This document shows positions 33,697 through 42,043 of a stretch of DNA of 64,000 nt, one piece after another. Position 1 is the first letter of the stretch. Each line of letters begins with the position of its first letter. A program made the position numbers and the translations under genes. This DNA is from JBDTSW01 sp963782605 (lineage in GTDB: Bacteria; Actinomycetota; Thermoleophilia; Solirubrobacterales; 70-9). A model generated the notes under the pieces. The model ran no database searches. It was not told where the DNA came from and was given only the letters and a program-made list of their open reading frames with translations. The stretch lies in contig CAWAKK010000012.1 of NCBI GenBank assembly GCA_963782605.1, positions 124,001 through 188,000 on the forward strand, given 5' to 3'.

Positions 33697-34077
33697 GTGA
33701 GCCCATCTCACGAGGCATCCGCCTCGGCCGTTGTGCTGCTGCGCACCGCTGGCGGAGGCCTGAGCGGAGAGGAGCTGGTCGCGGCGAACGTGGAGCGGAT
33801 GCAACCCGCAGAGGGCGCTGCCGACACTGCGCGCGGGCACTTCGCCACGGCTGGCTTCGAGCTCGGGGACACGGTGGGATCGGCCTTTGCGATCGCCGCG
33901 GCGCCCGAGCTCTTCGAACGGCAGTTCGGCATTGTCCTCGAGCGCGATCCCCGCGGTTGGACCGTGAAGGGCGGCGCCGACGCGTTGCCCGTCTCGGCAC
34001 TACCCCAGGATGTGGCAGCGGCGGTTGCCGCAGTGGGGCTCGAGGGGCCGCCCGACTTCGGCCCGAACAGTCCCTAG
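33697..34077 (+). CDS. Stand-alone protease-prodomain-like protein
   Basis: A 126-residue protein, GTG start 37 bases after the subtilase stop. The segment ARGHFATAGFELGDTVGSA and FAIAAAPELFERQFGIVLE follows the pattern of the subtilase's own prodomain (AADRLRRAGFKVLQVSD, INIAGSASLYERTFKTKL): helix, AGF strand, IA, then LFER/LYER-x-F. I infer a shared fold and possible inhibitor or folding-helper role toward the neighbouring protease; no homologue is recognised otherwise. The stop shares CTAG with the convergent gene. Confidence 0.65.
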   Translation: MSPSHEASASAVVLLRTAGGGLSGEELVAANVERMQPAEGAADTARGHFATAGFELGDTVGSAFAIAAAPELFERQFGIVLERDPRGWTVKGGADALPVSALPQDVAAAVAAVGLEGPPDFGPNSP

Positions 34078-34667
34078 GGCGGCCGGGAGGCGGTGCGGCG
34101 CTCGCGCACACGAGCGACTCCACGGCGAACGCGGCTGCCGATCAGGAAAACCAGGCCCATGCCGGTGATGAGCAGCACCCCCGCGATCACGGCGGCCAGC
34201 ACGGGCTCCTCGAGCGCGAACACGACCACGACGGCGACGACGCCATCCTCGGCGAGGCTGGTGGCGATGTTGGAAACGGGCTCAGGCGAGGTGTTGATTC
34301 CCAGCCGGAGGCCCGCCTTGACCCCGTGGCTCGCGAGAGCAGTGACGCCGGTGCCACCGGCAGCCGCGACTTCCTCGAACCCAGAGAGGTCGGCCTCGGT
34401 TCCGAAGAGGGCGCCGATGGCGCTTCCCACCGCTGGTCGCACCGCGGTGTGGATCAGGTCCCAGGTGCTGTCGAGCAGGGGCACCTTGTCGGTGACGAAC
34501 TCGATCGCGAACATGACCAACGAGAGCACGATCGCGGGGTCACTCTGCAGCGGCTCCGGCACCTCCCCCACGCCCGCGCGGCCGAGGATGCCCAGCATCG
34601 CCATCGTGGCGTAGGCGTTTACGCCTGATGCCCAGCCCGTCGAAAAGAGGGTCGGGAAAAGGTCCAC
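34074..34667 (-). CDS. DUF4126 family membrane protein
   Basis: A 197-residue integral membrane protein. The opening STGWASGVNAYATMAMLGIL and the following FVTDKVPLLDSTWDLIHTAV are the DUF4126 hallmarks. Four to five helices, including VVAVVVVFALEEPVLAAVIA, and a basic C-terminus. Function unknown for the family. GTG start 34667. Its stop overlaps the convergent prodomain-like gene's stop by four bases. Confidence 0.85.
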   Translation of the reverse strand: MDLFPTLFSTGWASGVNAYATMAMLGILGRAGVGEVPEPLQSDPAIVLSLVMFAIEFVTDKVPLLDSTWDLIHTAVRPAVGSAIGALFGTEADLSGFEEVAAAGGTGVTALASHGVKAGLRLGINTSPEPVSNIATSLAEDGVVAVVVVFALEEPVLAAVIAGVLLITGMGLVFLIGSRVRRGVARVRERRTASRPP

Positions 34668-34729
34668 CGTGCGACCGCCAGCGCGCGAGTCTCAGCAGCG
34701 CGGCGGCCGGCGCGCGGTGGTGAAGGGCA

Positions 34730-35890
34730 TCAGCTCACCCGTTCGACGACCATCGCCTCGCCCTGGCCCCCGGCGACGCACATCGTCTCGAGGCCGACGT
34801 CGTGGTCGTCCGTTTCCATCGCGTTTAAGAGCGTGGTCATGATCCGCGCCCCGGTCATCCCGAAGGGGTGTCCGAGCGCGATCGCGCCTCCGTGCGTGTT
34901 GAGCTTCTCCAGCGGGATCTGGCACTCCTCCATGATCGGGATCACCTGAGCCGCGAACGCCTCGTTTAGCTCGACCGTGCCGATGTCCTCCATCGACATG
35001 CCGGTGCGCTCGAGCACCTTCCTGATCGCGCCGATCGGCGCCACGCCCATGTACTCGGGCTCGTTCGCCCAGGTCGCGGCGCTCACGATTCGCGCTCGCG
35101 GCTCGAGCCCAAGCTCTCGCGCCTTCGAGTCGGACATCACGAGCACCGCGGCGGCGCCGTCGTTAAGGGGGCACGAGTTGCCCGCCGTCACGCCACCGCC
35201 GCCGAACGCCTCGTCGAGCTCGGCGAGCTTCTCGAGTGTCGATGAGGGGCGCGGCCCATCGTCCTTGGCGACCTCGTTGCCCTCGTGGTCGGCTACCGGA
35301 ACTATCTCGCGGTCGAAGAAGCCCGACTCCTGCGAGGCCACGGCCAACTCCTGCGAGCGCTGCGCGTACTTGTCCATGTCCGAGCGGCTCACCTCGTAGC
35401 GCTTGGCGACGTTCACGGCCGTGTGGCCCATGTCGATGTAGGCGTTCGGCTGGCCGTCCTTGCCCTCGAGCTTCGGGTTTCGGTCGGCCGCGCCCGCCGC
35501 CTCGGTGCGCTCGTTGTAGCGGCTCACCCACTCGACCCCGGCCGCGATGTAGACGTCCCCCTCGCCGGCCTTGACGGCATTGGCCGCATGCCGGATGGCA
35601 TCGAGCGAGGAAGCGCAATAGCGCGAGAACGTCACGCCGTTCGTCTCCTGTGGGAGCTTCTCGGAGAGCAGGACGATGATGCGCGCGATGTTGAACGCCT
35701 GCAGGCCTTGCGGCGCCCCGCAGCCGCAAAACAGATCCTCGACGAGCTTCGGATCCACATCCGGGTTGCGTTCGAGCAGCTGATCGACGACGTAGGCGGC
35801 CGTCTCGTCGGGTCGCAATTGGGCGAGCGTGCCCTTGAACGCGCGGCCGATGGGGCTGCGAACGGCGTCGACGATCACGGCTTCGGGCAT
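34730..35890 (-). CDS. Thiolase family acetyl-CoA acyltransferase
   Basis: A 386-residue thiolase. Start motif AVIVDAVRSPIGRAFKG, nucleophile Cys92 in SRYCASSLDAI, NSCPLNDGAAAVLVM, ELNEAFAAQ, GGAIALGHPFGMTGAR with the catalytic His, and the second Cys in MCVAGGQGEA. Complete. Direction (beta-oxidation or condensation) cannot be told; the acyl-CoA dehydrogenase and crotonase nearby make degradation plausible. ATG 35890 with GGAGAA upstream; a three-fold 10-bp tandem repeat lies directly before that Shine-Dalgarno. Confidence 0.93.
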   Translation of the reverse strand: MPEAVIVDAVRSPIGRAFKGTLAQLRPDETAAYVVDQLLERNPDVDPKLVEDLFCGCGAPQGLQAFNIARIIVLLSEKLPQETNGVTFSRYCASSLDAIRHAANAVKAGEGDVYIAAGVEWVSRYNERTEAAGAADRNPKLEGKDGQPNAYIDMGHTAVNVAKRYEVSRSDMDKYAQRSQELAVASQESGFFDREIVPVADHEGNEVAKDDGPRPSSTLEKLAELDEAFGGGGVTAGNSCPLNDGAAAVLVMSDSKARELGLEPRARIVSAATWANEPEYMGVAPIGAIRKVLERTGMSMEDIGTVELNEAFAAQVIPIMEECQIPLEKLNTHGGAIALGHPFGMTGARIMTTLLNAMETDDHDVGLETMCVAGGQGEAMVVERVS

Positions 35891-35907
35891 CTCAGCGAGT
35901 TCTCCTT

Positions 35908-35937
35908 GGCGTCGGGTGGCGTCGGGTGGCGTCGGGT
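35908..35937. repeat. Tandem repeat, three copies of GGCGTCGGGT
   Basis: Three perfect, adjacent 10-base units in the 5' leader of the thiolase gene, ending at the edge of its Shine-Dalgarno. Copy number may vary between strains. Confidence 0.8.
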
Positions 35938-35994
35938 AAGGACCGTGCGAGACGTTAGCCGAGGCCCGGCGCCGAGGACTCATATCCTGGGCGG

Positions 35995-36363
35995 ATGAGT
36001 GATGAGGACGGAACCGCAAAGGTGGAGCTCGCCCCGCAGCGAGTCGCCGAGCTCGTCTCGGCCGGCGAGGCCGAGCTGATCGACGTCCGCATGGACTACG
36101 AGTGGGACGCCGGGCGGCTCGCCGATGCTCGGCACGTCGAGATCAACCGCCTCACCGCTGAGGCGGAGTCGATCCCGAAGGACCGAACGGTTGTCTTCTA
36201 CTGTCGCAGCGGCAACCGCTCAGGGATGGCCGCCCAGGCGTTTCGCGAGGCCGGCTGGGACTCGCACAACATGGACGGTGGGATCATCGCGTGGGAGCGG
36301 GCAGGCCTGCCGCTGGACCCCGCTGATGGCCAGATCGCCGGCTCGCGGCCGCCCAGCGCCTGA
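35995..36363 (+). CDS. Single-domain rhodanese
   Basis: A 122-residue sulfurtransferase domain. ELIDVRMDYEWDAGRLADA matches the rhodanese CH2A region, and the active-site loop CRSGNRS (Cys70) is intact. ATG 35995. Likely cytoplasmic; donor and acceptor unknown. The next gene starts inside its 3' end. Confidence 0.9.
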   Translation: MSDEDGTAKVELAPQRVAELVSAGEAELIDVRMDYEWDAGRLADARHVEINRLTAEAESIPKDRTVVFYCRSGNRSGMAAQAFREAGWDSHNMDGGIIAWERAGLPLDPADGQIAGSRPPSA

Positions 36364-37003
36364 CGAACCGGCACCCGCGCAGACCACGCTACCCTCGGCC
36401 GCCTTGGAAACCTCGGACCCGAAAGCTCGCGACACGCAGGCTCCGGCCGGTTCGGAGGCCGGCGAGCCGGCGAGGCCGAGCCCAGGCGAGCCGGCGAAGC
36501 CGGCCACAGGCGAGCAGCCGCAGCCGACGACCGGCGAACACGCGACGGCGGCCGCCGCGCACAGCGCTGACCCGCATGAGCGCATCGATGGCCTCCGGGC
36601 GTGGCTCGCTCAGGTGGATCGCAAGCTCGGCATCCGTACCTACGCCTTCGCCGCCGCCTGCGTGCTTGCGCTTGCCGCAGCGGCGGTGGCGATCGTGTTC
36701 GCGCTGCAGCTGCAGGAGGACTCCGCCACAAAAAGCGAGCTGAGCGATCTCCGCACCGAGCTCGGAGCGGTCGAGGAATCGGCGTCCGAGGCCGCACAGG
36801 AAGACGTGGAGTCCCTGAGTGAGCGGCTTGACGCACTCGAGGGCGAGCTCTCATCGCTCAGCGACGAGCAGGACACCACGAGCGAGGAGGTCGAGGTCGT
36901 GCAGGACGACATCGAGGACCTGCGCACCGACATCGCCGACCTCGAGACTCAGGCCGACTCGAACTCCGACCGAAGCTCGGGCTCCGGCGGCACGAACCCG
37001 TAG
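36326..37003 (+). CDS. Single-pass membrane protein with extracellular coiled coil
   Basis: No known domain. A Pro/Ala/Glu-rich cytoplasmic N-terminus with GEPARPSPGEPAKPATGEQ-type near-repeats is followed by one membrane helix (YAFAAACVLALAAAAVAIVFA) and then a coiled coil of about 85 residues with leucines in heptads (LSDLRTELGAVEES, LSERLDALEGELSSL, DIEDLRTDIADLETQ) ending in a Ser/Gly tail. ATG 36326 overlaps the rhodanese by 38 bases. A TTG at 36404 would avoid the overlap and neither has a good Shine-Dalgarno. Resembles common actinobacterial envelope proteins of unknown role. Confidence 0.65.
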   Translation: MARSPARGRPAPDEPAPAQTTLPSAALETSDPKARDTQAPAGSEAGEPARPSPGEPAKPATGEQPQPTTGEHATAAAAHSADPHERIDGLRAWLAQVDRKLGIRTYAFAAACVLALAAAAVAIVFALQLQEDSATKSELSDLRTELGAVEESASEAAQEDVESLSERLDALEGELSSLSDEQDTTSEEVEVVQDDIEDLRTDIADLETQADSNSDRSSGSGGTNP

Positions 37004-37127
37004 CCCAGGCGGGACGCGGGGAGCTGGCAAGTGCTGATTCGCACCAGCATCCCTTGCGTGCGTCCGCCCCAGGCACTACGGTCGGCTACAGGTCATCCGT
37101 GATCCCAGCACGAGAGGAGTGCGCACC

Positions 37128-37274
37128 ATGCCCGAGGGCTACTGCGTGAAGGAACGCAAGAAGGTTGAGATCCAGGACCCGCAGCAGGTGACGATGAAGA
37201 ACGGTCGCCCGGCGATTCAGGGCACGTGCCCTGACTGCGGGACCAAGATCTTCAAGATCGGCAAGCTGGACTAA
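37128..37274 (+). CDS. DUF5679 zinc-ribbon-like mini-protein
   Basis: A 48-residue protein: MPEGYCVKERKKVEIQDP, then TMKNGRPAIQGTCPDCGT, ending KIFKIGKLD. One Cys near the start and a CPDC pair suggest a small zinc ribbon; the pattern is that of DUF5679, widespread in actinobacteria and archaea. AGAGGAG lies seven bases before the ATG, a strong ribosome-binding site. Short but convincing. Confidence 0.85.
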   Translation: MPEGYCVKERKKVEIQDPQQVTMKNGRPAIQGTCPDCGTKIFKIGKLD

Positions 37275-37284
37275 CGCTCGCAAA

Positions 37285-37310
37285 GCCGCCGGCCAATCCG
37301 GGTCGGCGGC
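37285..37310 (+). terminator. Hairpin after the DUF5679 gene
   Basis: GCCGCCG (37285-37291) pairs with CGGCGGC (37304-37310) across a 12-base loop, 10 bases after the stop. No T-run follows, so it may be an incomplete intrinsic terminator. Confidence 0.45.
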
Positions 37311-37355
37311 ACTCGGTCCCGCCCCAGTTAAGCGGCTCGCGCAGCGCGCGCGTCG

Positions 37356-38534
37356 TCAGACGGTCGCCAGGCCCGACTGGCGGCGCCCGAAGAGGTAACC
37401 GACCAGCGCCTGGACGACGTCGGGGTCGAACTGGGTGCCCGCATTGAGCGTCAGCTCGGCCAGCGCCTCCCGGTGATCCATCGCCTTGCGGTAGGGGCGA
37501 TCGGAGGTCATCGCGTGGTAGGCATCGCACGCCAGGATGATTCGAGCCCCGATCGGGATCTCGACACCTGCCAACCCGTCCGGGTACCCGGCGCCGTCCC
37601 AGCGCTCGTGCTCGTGGCGAACGACTCGGGCGACGTTGCCCAGGCCCGGCATCGCCCGAAGGATGCGCTCGCCGATGACTGGATGCTGGCGCATGATCTC
37701 CCACTCGCCGTCGTCCAGGGGACCGGGCTTGTGGAGGATCTCGTCGGGGACGCCGATCTTGCCGATGTCGTGCAGCAGGGCGGCCATCCGCACCAGCGCA
37801 ACCTCCTCGGGCGGCAGCCCCAGAGCGTCGGACACCCGGGCCGTCAGATCAACCACCGACTCCGAGTGCTCCCCCGTGTACTGGTCGCGCTCATCGAGCG
37901 CTGCGGCAAGCGCCGCAGCCACATCGGCGCCCCCGGCCTCGTGCGGCTCGAGGTGCGAGTCCTGCCCGTTGAAGAGGCAAGCGCGGCTTCCGCCCGCTTG
38001 ACGCGCGCGCTCCAGCGCGGCCCCCGCAGCGGCGAGCAGCGCTTCTGGGCTGCGCCCGGGGGTCATCTCGGCAACCCCGACGGACGCGCTCACGCCTAGA
38101 ACGGAGTCCGTTCGAAGCTCTTCGAGGCCAAGGAGGGCACCTTCCAGGCGGTCCCGCGCGACGAGCCCGGCGGTGTCGGCGAGGCGAATCGCGAACTGAT
38201 CGGCCCCAAGCCTGCAGACCAGCCCACCCGTGCGCTCGATGAGTAGCTCGGCGGCAGCCCGCAGGACGTCATCGCCCGCCGCGTAGCCGTGGCGGAGGTT
38301 CAGCCGCGCGAAGTTGTCGAGGTCGACGAGGGCCAGCGAGAGGGGCCGGCGCCCGCGCTCGGCTCCCCGCAGGTCCATCTCGAGCTGAGCCCTGAAGGCG
38401 GGAAGCGTCAGCGCAGGGGCCGCAACGGGGTCGCGCAGCGACCGTTCCCCCAGCTCGGACTCGAGCTCCGCGACCCGCTGCTGCGCAGCAGCCAACTGGT
38501 CGGCAATAGCCCTGCCTTCTCGAAAACCAAGCAC
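37356..38534 (-). CDS. Degenerate GGDEF plus HD-GYP cyclic-di-GMP phosphodiesterase-like protein
   Basis: A 392-residue cytoplasmic signalling protein. A short coiled coil (QLAAAQQRVAELESEL) leads to a diguanylate-cyclase-like domain whose active motif is GADQF instead of GGDEF, so synthesis of c-di-GMP is unlikely. The C-terminal HD-GYP domain is intact: GEHSESV, ALLHDIGKIGVPDEIL, HPVIGERIL, HEHERWDGAGYPDGL. Probably hydrolyses c-di-GMP with the GGDEF relic as a sensor. GTG start 38534, 51 bases after the fabI stop on the same strand, so it may be read through from the fatty-acid operon. Confidence 0.88.
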   Translation of the reverse strand: MLGFREGRAIADQLAAAQQRVAELESELGERSLRDPVAAPALTLPAFRAQLEMDLRGAERGRRPLSLALVDLDNFARLNLRHGYAAGDDVLRAAAELLIERTGGLVCRLGADQFAIRLADTAGLVARDRLEGALLGLEELRTDSVLGVSASVGVAEMTPGRSPEALLAAAGAALERARQAGGSRACLFNGQDSHLEPHEAGGADVAAALAAALDERDQYTGEHSESVVDLTARVSDALGLPPEEVALVRMAALLHDIGKIGVPDEILHKPGPLDDGEWEIMRQHPVIGERILRAMPGLGNVARVVRHEHERWDGAGYPDGLAGVEIPIGARIILACDAYHAMTSDRPYRKAMDHREALAELTLNAGTQFDPDVVQALVGYLFGRRQSGLATV

Positions 38535-38585
38535 CTCGGTTTCCGATATCGGCGCATTTTCCGGGGTTCTTGAGCGGGGGGCCCG

Positions 38586-39431
38586 TTACTTCGCGTCGGC
38601 CTCGGCCTTCTCCTCCGACGCCTCGGGCTCCTCCGCCGTGGCGCCGTTCGGCGACATCGTCGGGCCGACGGCGTGGACACCGCCGTCGACGTGGAGGATC
38701 TCGCCGCTGATGGCGCGTGAGTGGTCCGAGAAGAGGAAGCTTGCGGCGCCTGCGACTGGGCTGGCGTCGCTCGCGTCCCAGCCGAGCGGGGCGTTCTCCG
38801 ACCAGACCCGGCTCAGGTCCTTGAAGCCAGGGATGCCGGAGGCGGCGGCGGTGCCGATCGGCCCAGCGGAGATCAGGTTCACGCGGACGCCACGGGGTCC
38901 GAGGTCGCGAGCGAGATAGCGGGTCGTCGACTCGAGCGCCGCCTTGGCCACGCCCATCCAGTCGTAGGACGGCCAGGCGACGGAGGCGTCGAAGTCCATG
39001 CCGACGATGCTGCCCGGGCCGCCGCGCTCGAGCAGCGGCGCCAGATGGCGAGCCAGCGCTTGCAACGAGTACGCGCTCGTCCGAAACGCCTCCACCGCGC
39101 TTGAGCTGGGGGTCTCCAGGAAATTGCCGCCGAGGGCGTCCTCGGGCGCGAAGGCGATCGCGTGCAGGGCGCCGTCGAGCTCGCCCCAGCGGGATTCGAG
39201 GTCGGAGGCGACCGCCTCGAGGTCCTCCTCTCGATTCACATCGAGCTCGAGAACATCCGCCGGCTCGGGCAGCCGCTTGGCCGCGCGCTCGGTGAGGCGC
39301 TTCGCCCGGCCGAATCCGGTCAGGACTACCTCTGCGCCGGCCTCCTGTGCCTCTCGGGCCACCGCGTAGGCGATGCTCTTGTTCGTGATCACGCCCGTGA
39401 TCAGCAGGCGCTTGCCCTCGAGCAGCCCCAC
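38586..39431 (-). CDS. fabI: Enoyl-ACP reductase, FabI/InhA-like
   Basis: NADH-dependent last step of fatty-acid elongation. The 281-residue SDR-fold protein has the divergent FabI/InhA nucleotide site GKRLLITGVITNKSIAYAVA, LHAIAFAPEDALGG, and GMDFDASVAWPSYDWMGVAK. The last matches InhA around its catalytic Tyr and Lys. FLFSDHSRAISGEILHVDGG closes the fold, followed by an acidic tail. GTG start overlaps the MaoC stop by one base (TAGTG). Last gene of the nine-gene fab operon. Confidence 0.92.
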   Translation of the reverse strand: MGLLEGKRLLITGVITNKSIAYAVAREAQEAGAEVVLTGFGRAKRLTERAAKRLPEPADVLELDVNREEDLEAVASDLESRWGELDGALHAIAFAPEDALGGNFLETPSSSAVEAFRTSAYSLQALARHLAPLLERGGPGSIVGMDFDASVAWPSYDWMGVAKAALESTTRYLARDLGPRGVRVNLISAGPIGTAAASGIPGFKDLSRVWSENAPLGWDASDASPVAGAASFLFSDHSRAISGEILHVDGGVHAVGPTMSPNGATAEEPEASEEKAEADAK

Positions 39432-39943
39432 TAGACCAGCACCCTGCCCTCGTGGACGGGCACCGTCTCGACCTCTCCATCGTCGCTCTCCACCCCGGGC
39501 TTCGCAGCACGGCGCCAGATCACCTTGAGCGTGAGCCGTGTCAGCAGCTCGCCATCGCCGTTGCGCACCTGGGCGGCGAGCTCGACCAGCCCGGTCTCGT
39601 CGTCGAGTGGCCGAAGCGAGGCGATCTTCCCGGTGACGTGGATCGTGTCGCCGATGCGAGCCGCCCGCTTGAAGACGACGTCGTCGATCCCGCGCAGCGC
39701 GACCACGCGCTCCGGATCGATCGGGAGCAGGCCGATCACGTAGGAAACGACGAGCATCCCGTGCGCAATCCGCTCACCGAAGACGCTCGAGGCAGCCCAG
39801 CTCGCGTCGGAGTGCTGAGGGTGCCAGTCGCCTGTGAGAGCAGCGAACGAGACGAGGTCCGTCTCGGTGATCGTGCGCCCCAGCGTCTCGATCCGCGCAC
39901 CCTCATCGAGGTCGTCGAAGTCGAGCCCGAACGGATCAGCCAT
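39431..39943 (-). CDS. MaoC/HadB-like (R)-hydratase
   Basis: A 170-residue hot-dog-fold protein. The MaoC signature FAALTGDWHPQHSD carries the catalytic Asp/His pair, followed by FGERIAHGMLVVSYVIGLL. Placed between an SGNH hydrolase and fabI, and no FabZ/FabA is present in the operon, so it probably dehydrates 3-hydroxyacyl-ACP, as the MaoC-type HadAB does in mycobacteria. A role with CoA esters remains possible. ATG overlaps the upstream stop by eight bases. Confidence 0.87.
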   Translation of the reverse strand: MADPFGLDFDDLDEGARIETLGRTITETDLVSFAALTGDWHPQHSDASWAASSVFGERIAHGMLVVSYVIGLLPIDPERVVALRGIDDVVFKRAARIGDTIHVTGKIASLRPLDDETGLVELAAQVRNGDGELLTRLTLKVIWRRAAKPGVESDDGEVETVPVHEGRVLV

Positions 39944-40619
39944 GGCCGTTCTCCCTGCGATCGGCGGTGTTCTCGATCAGCTCCATGAAGCACTCCGCGG
40001 CCTCGGCGTGCCCCTGGGGAGACGGGTGGAGCCCATCATCGCCGAAGTTCTCCGGCTCGACGAGACCGGGGTTGTCGACCACCTCCAAGCAGGGGATGTC
40101 GTGGTCGGCCGCGATCCGGCGCGTTGCCGCGTTGATCTGCTCGATGCCCCGCGTGACCCGGCGCTTGGTCCTCGGCCCAAGGTCGAGGAACGACCAGTGC
40201 TCCGGGGACGTGGAGGTCACGATCGTCGCCGCGGGCGCGGCTGCCTGGAGCCGGCGGAAGATCTGCGTGAGGTTCCGCTCGTAGGTCTCCGGATCGGGCC
40301 GCACCGAGAGCAGCGCGTCGTTCGCGCCGCAGACGACGGTCACGAGATCGGGTTCGAGCTGTATGGCGTGCGAGACCTGATCGACGACGTCGCCGCTGCG
40401 GGCACCGTGCTCGGCCAGGTTGCGGTAGGCGAGGTCGGGCACACGCCGGCGCAGCTTCGCCACGAGGCGATCGGGCCAGGCGCTCCCGGGCGGGCACCCG
40501 GTGCCGGCCGAGAACGAGTCGCCCAGGGCCACGTAGCACGCGTACGTGCGCGGCCCGTCGGCTATGCCTCTTCCGCTCAAGGTCCTGGCGATGATGGCGT
40601 CTGGATCGACCGGATTCAT
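39936..40619 (-). CDS. SGNH/GDSL hydrolase
   Basis: A 227-residue esterase-fold protein with block I VALGDSFSAGTGCPPGSAWP (nucleophile Ser), block III CGANDALL, and block V FGDDGLHPSPQGHAEAAE (Asp-x2-His). No signal peptide, so it acts in the cytoplasm; a thioesterase or acyl-release role in fatty-acid synthesis is possible given its place inside the fab operon. ATG start overlaps the carboxyltransferase stop (ATGA). Confidence 0.87.
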   Translation of the reverse strand: MNPVDPDAIIARTLSGRGIADGPRTYACYVALGDSFSAGTGCPPGSAWPDRLVAKLRRRVPDLAYRNLAEHGARSGDVVDQVSHAIQLEPDLVTVVCGANDALLSVRPDPETYERNLTQIFRRLQAAAPAATIVTSTSPEHWSFLDLGPRTKRRVTRGIEQINAATRRIAADHDIPCLEVVDNPGLVEPENFGDDGLHPSPQGHAEAAECFMELIENTADRRENGHG

Positions 40620-42043
40620 GAGCGACCCAGGGATCGGAGAGCCCAGGCCAGCCGGTCTCGCGTCTCGTCCGGCTCGATGACCTCGTCGACGAAGCCAGAG
40701 GCCGCCGCGGCGTCGGCGGTCAGGTGCTCGCCCGCGTAGGCATCGGTGAGCTCTTCGAGCAGGGCGTCGGGGTCGCCCGCCTCGTTGAGGCGGCGACGCG
40801 CCGTGATTCCGACCGCCTGGCGGGCGGCCATGATCCCGATCTCGGCCTGCGACCAGGCGAAGACCATGTCGGCGCCGAGATCGCGCGAGTTCATCGTGAT
40901 CGCTGCCCCGCCGTACGCCTTGCGCAAGACGAGGGTGATCTTCGGCACCTGCGCGCCGGCGAACGCGCTCAAGAGCGCCGCGCCGTAACGGATCACGCCC
41001 TGGCCCTCCTGCTTGGTCCCGGGCATGAACCCCGGGGTGTCGACGAGGACGACCAGCGGGAGGCCGAAGCGGGCGCATGCGTTGACGAAACGCGCCCCCT
41101 TCTCAGCGCCAGGGGCGTCGATGACGCCTCCGAGCCGTCGCGGCTGGTTCGCGATCACAGCGACGCTGCGGCCATCGATCCGTGCGAAGGCGGTGACCAT
41201 GTTCCGGGCCCACCGGGGCCAGATCTCGAGCAGCGTCCCGTCGTCGACCACAGCGCCGGCGACGTCGCGCACGTCGTAGACGCGCCGAGCCTCCTCGGGC
41301 ACGGACGCGTCGGGGGCAGGCCCCCGTGGCTCCGTCGGCACCACGCGAGGTGCATCCTCGCCGTGCGGCGAGGGCAGGTAGGAGAGGAGATCGCGGGCGA
41401 GGACCGCAGCGCGCTGGTCGTCCGGGGCCACTAGGTGGCAGACGCCGTTTCGCTCGTGGACGCCGGGTCCGCCCAGGCCGTCCATCGACACCTCCTCGCC
41501 GAGCGCGGCGTTCACGATCTGGGGCCCCGTGAGGAACGTGCGAGCACGATCGGTCATCACGATGAAATCGGCGAGCGCGGGCGAGTAGGCACCGCCGCCG
41601 GCGGAGACCCCGGTGATGACGGCGATCTGCGGCACCTTGCCCGAGAGGCGAACGCTCTCGCGGAAGATGCGCCCGTAGCCGGACAGCGCGTCGTGGCCCT
41701 CCTGCAGGCGGGCGCCACCCGACTCGACGAAGCCGACCACCGGGGAGCCCGTCTCGCCCGCCAGCCGCATCACGTTGACGATGGTGTCGGCGTGCGCCGA
41801 CCCCAGCGAGCCGCCCATGAAGCTCGGGTCCTGCGCGTAGCAGTAGACCGTGCGGCCCCCGACCTCGCCGGCTCCGGCGATGACGCCGTCACCGGGACGC
41901 TTCTTGTCGTCGCTGCCGGGGTGCCGGCCGACGACACCGGTGCGGATGGCCCGGAAGGTGCCGGGGTCGCAGAGCGCCTCAAGACGCTCGGCGGGGCTCA
42001 GCAGCCCCTCTTCACGTGGCTTGGTCTCGGTTGCGACGCTCAT
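40616..42043 (-). CDS. Acyl-CoA carboxylase carboxyltransferase subunit (AccD-type)
   Basis: A 475-residue carboxyltransferase with both crotonase-like halves: N-terminal GFVESGGARLQEG, ITGVSAGGGAYSPALADF, and C-terminal LVDTPGFMPGTKQEGQGVIRYG and ITLVLRKAYGGAAITMNSRDLGAD. Fits the actinobacterial AccD/PccB group that uses acetyl- or propionyl-CoA. There is no zinc ribbon typical of E. coli AccD. The biotin carboxylase partner lies elsewhere. Its position in the fab operon points to malonyl-CoA supply. The ATG overlaps the fabF stop (ATGA). Confidence 0.9.
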   Translation of the reverse strand: MSVATETKPREEGLLSPAERLEALCDPGTFRAIRTGVVGRHPGSDDKKRPGDGVIAGAGEVGGRTVYCYAQDPSFMGGSLGSAHADTIVNVMRLAGETGSPVVGFVESGGARLQEGHDALSGYGRIFRESVRLSGKVPQIAVITGVSAGGGAYSPALADFIVMTDRARTFLTGPQIVNAALGEEVSMDGLGGPGVHERNGVCHLVAPDDQRAAVLARDLLSYLPSPHGEDAPRVVPTEPRGPAPDASVPEEARRVYDVRDVAGAVVDDGTLLEIWPRWARNMVTAFARIDGRSVAVIANQPRRLGGVIDAPGAEKGARFVNACARFGLPLVVLVDTPGFMPGTKQEGQGVIRYGAALLSAFAGAQVPKITLVLRKAYGGAAITMNSRDLGADMVFAWSQAEIGIMAARQAVGITARRRLNEAGDPDALLEELTDAYAGEHLTADAAAASGFVDEVIEPDETRDRLAWALRSLGRS

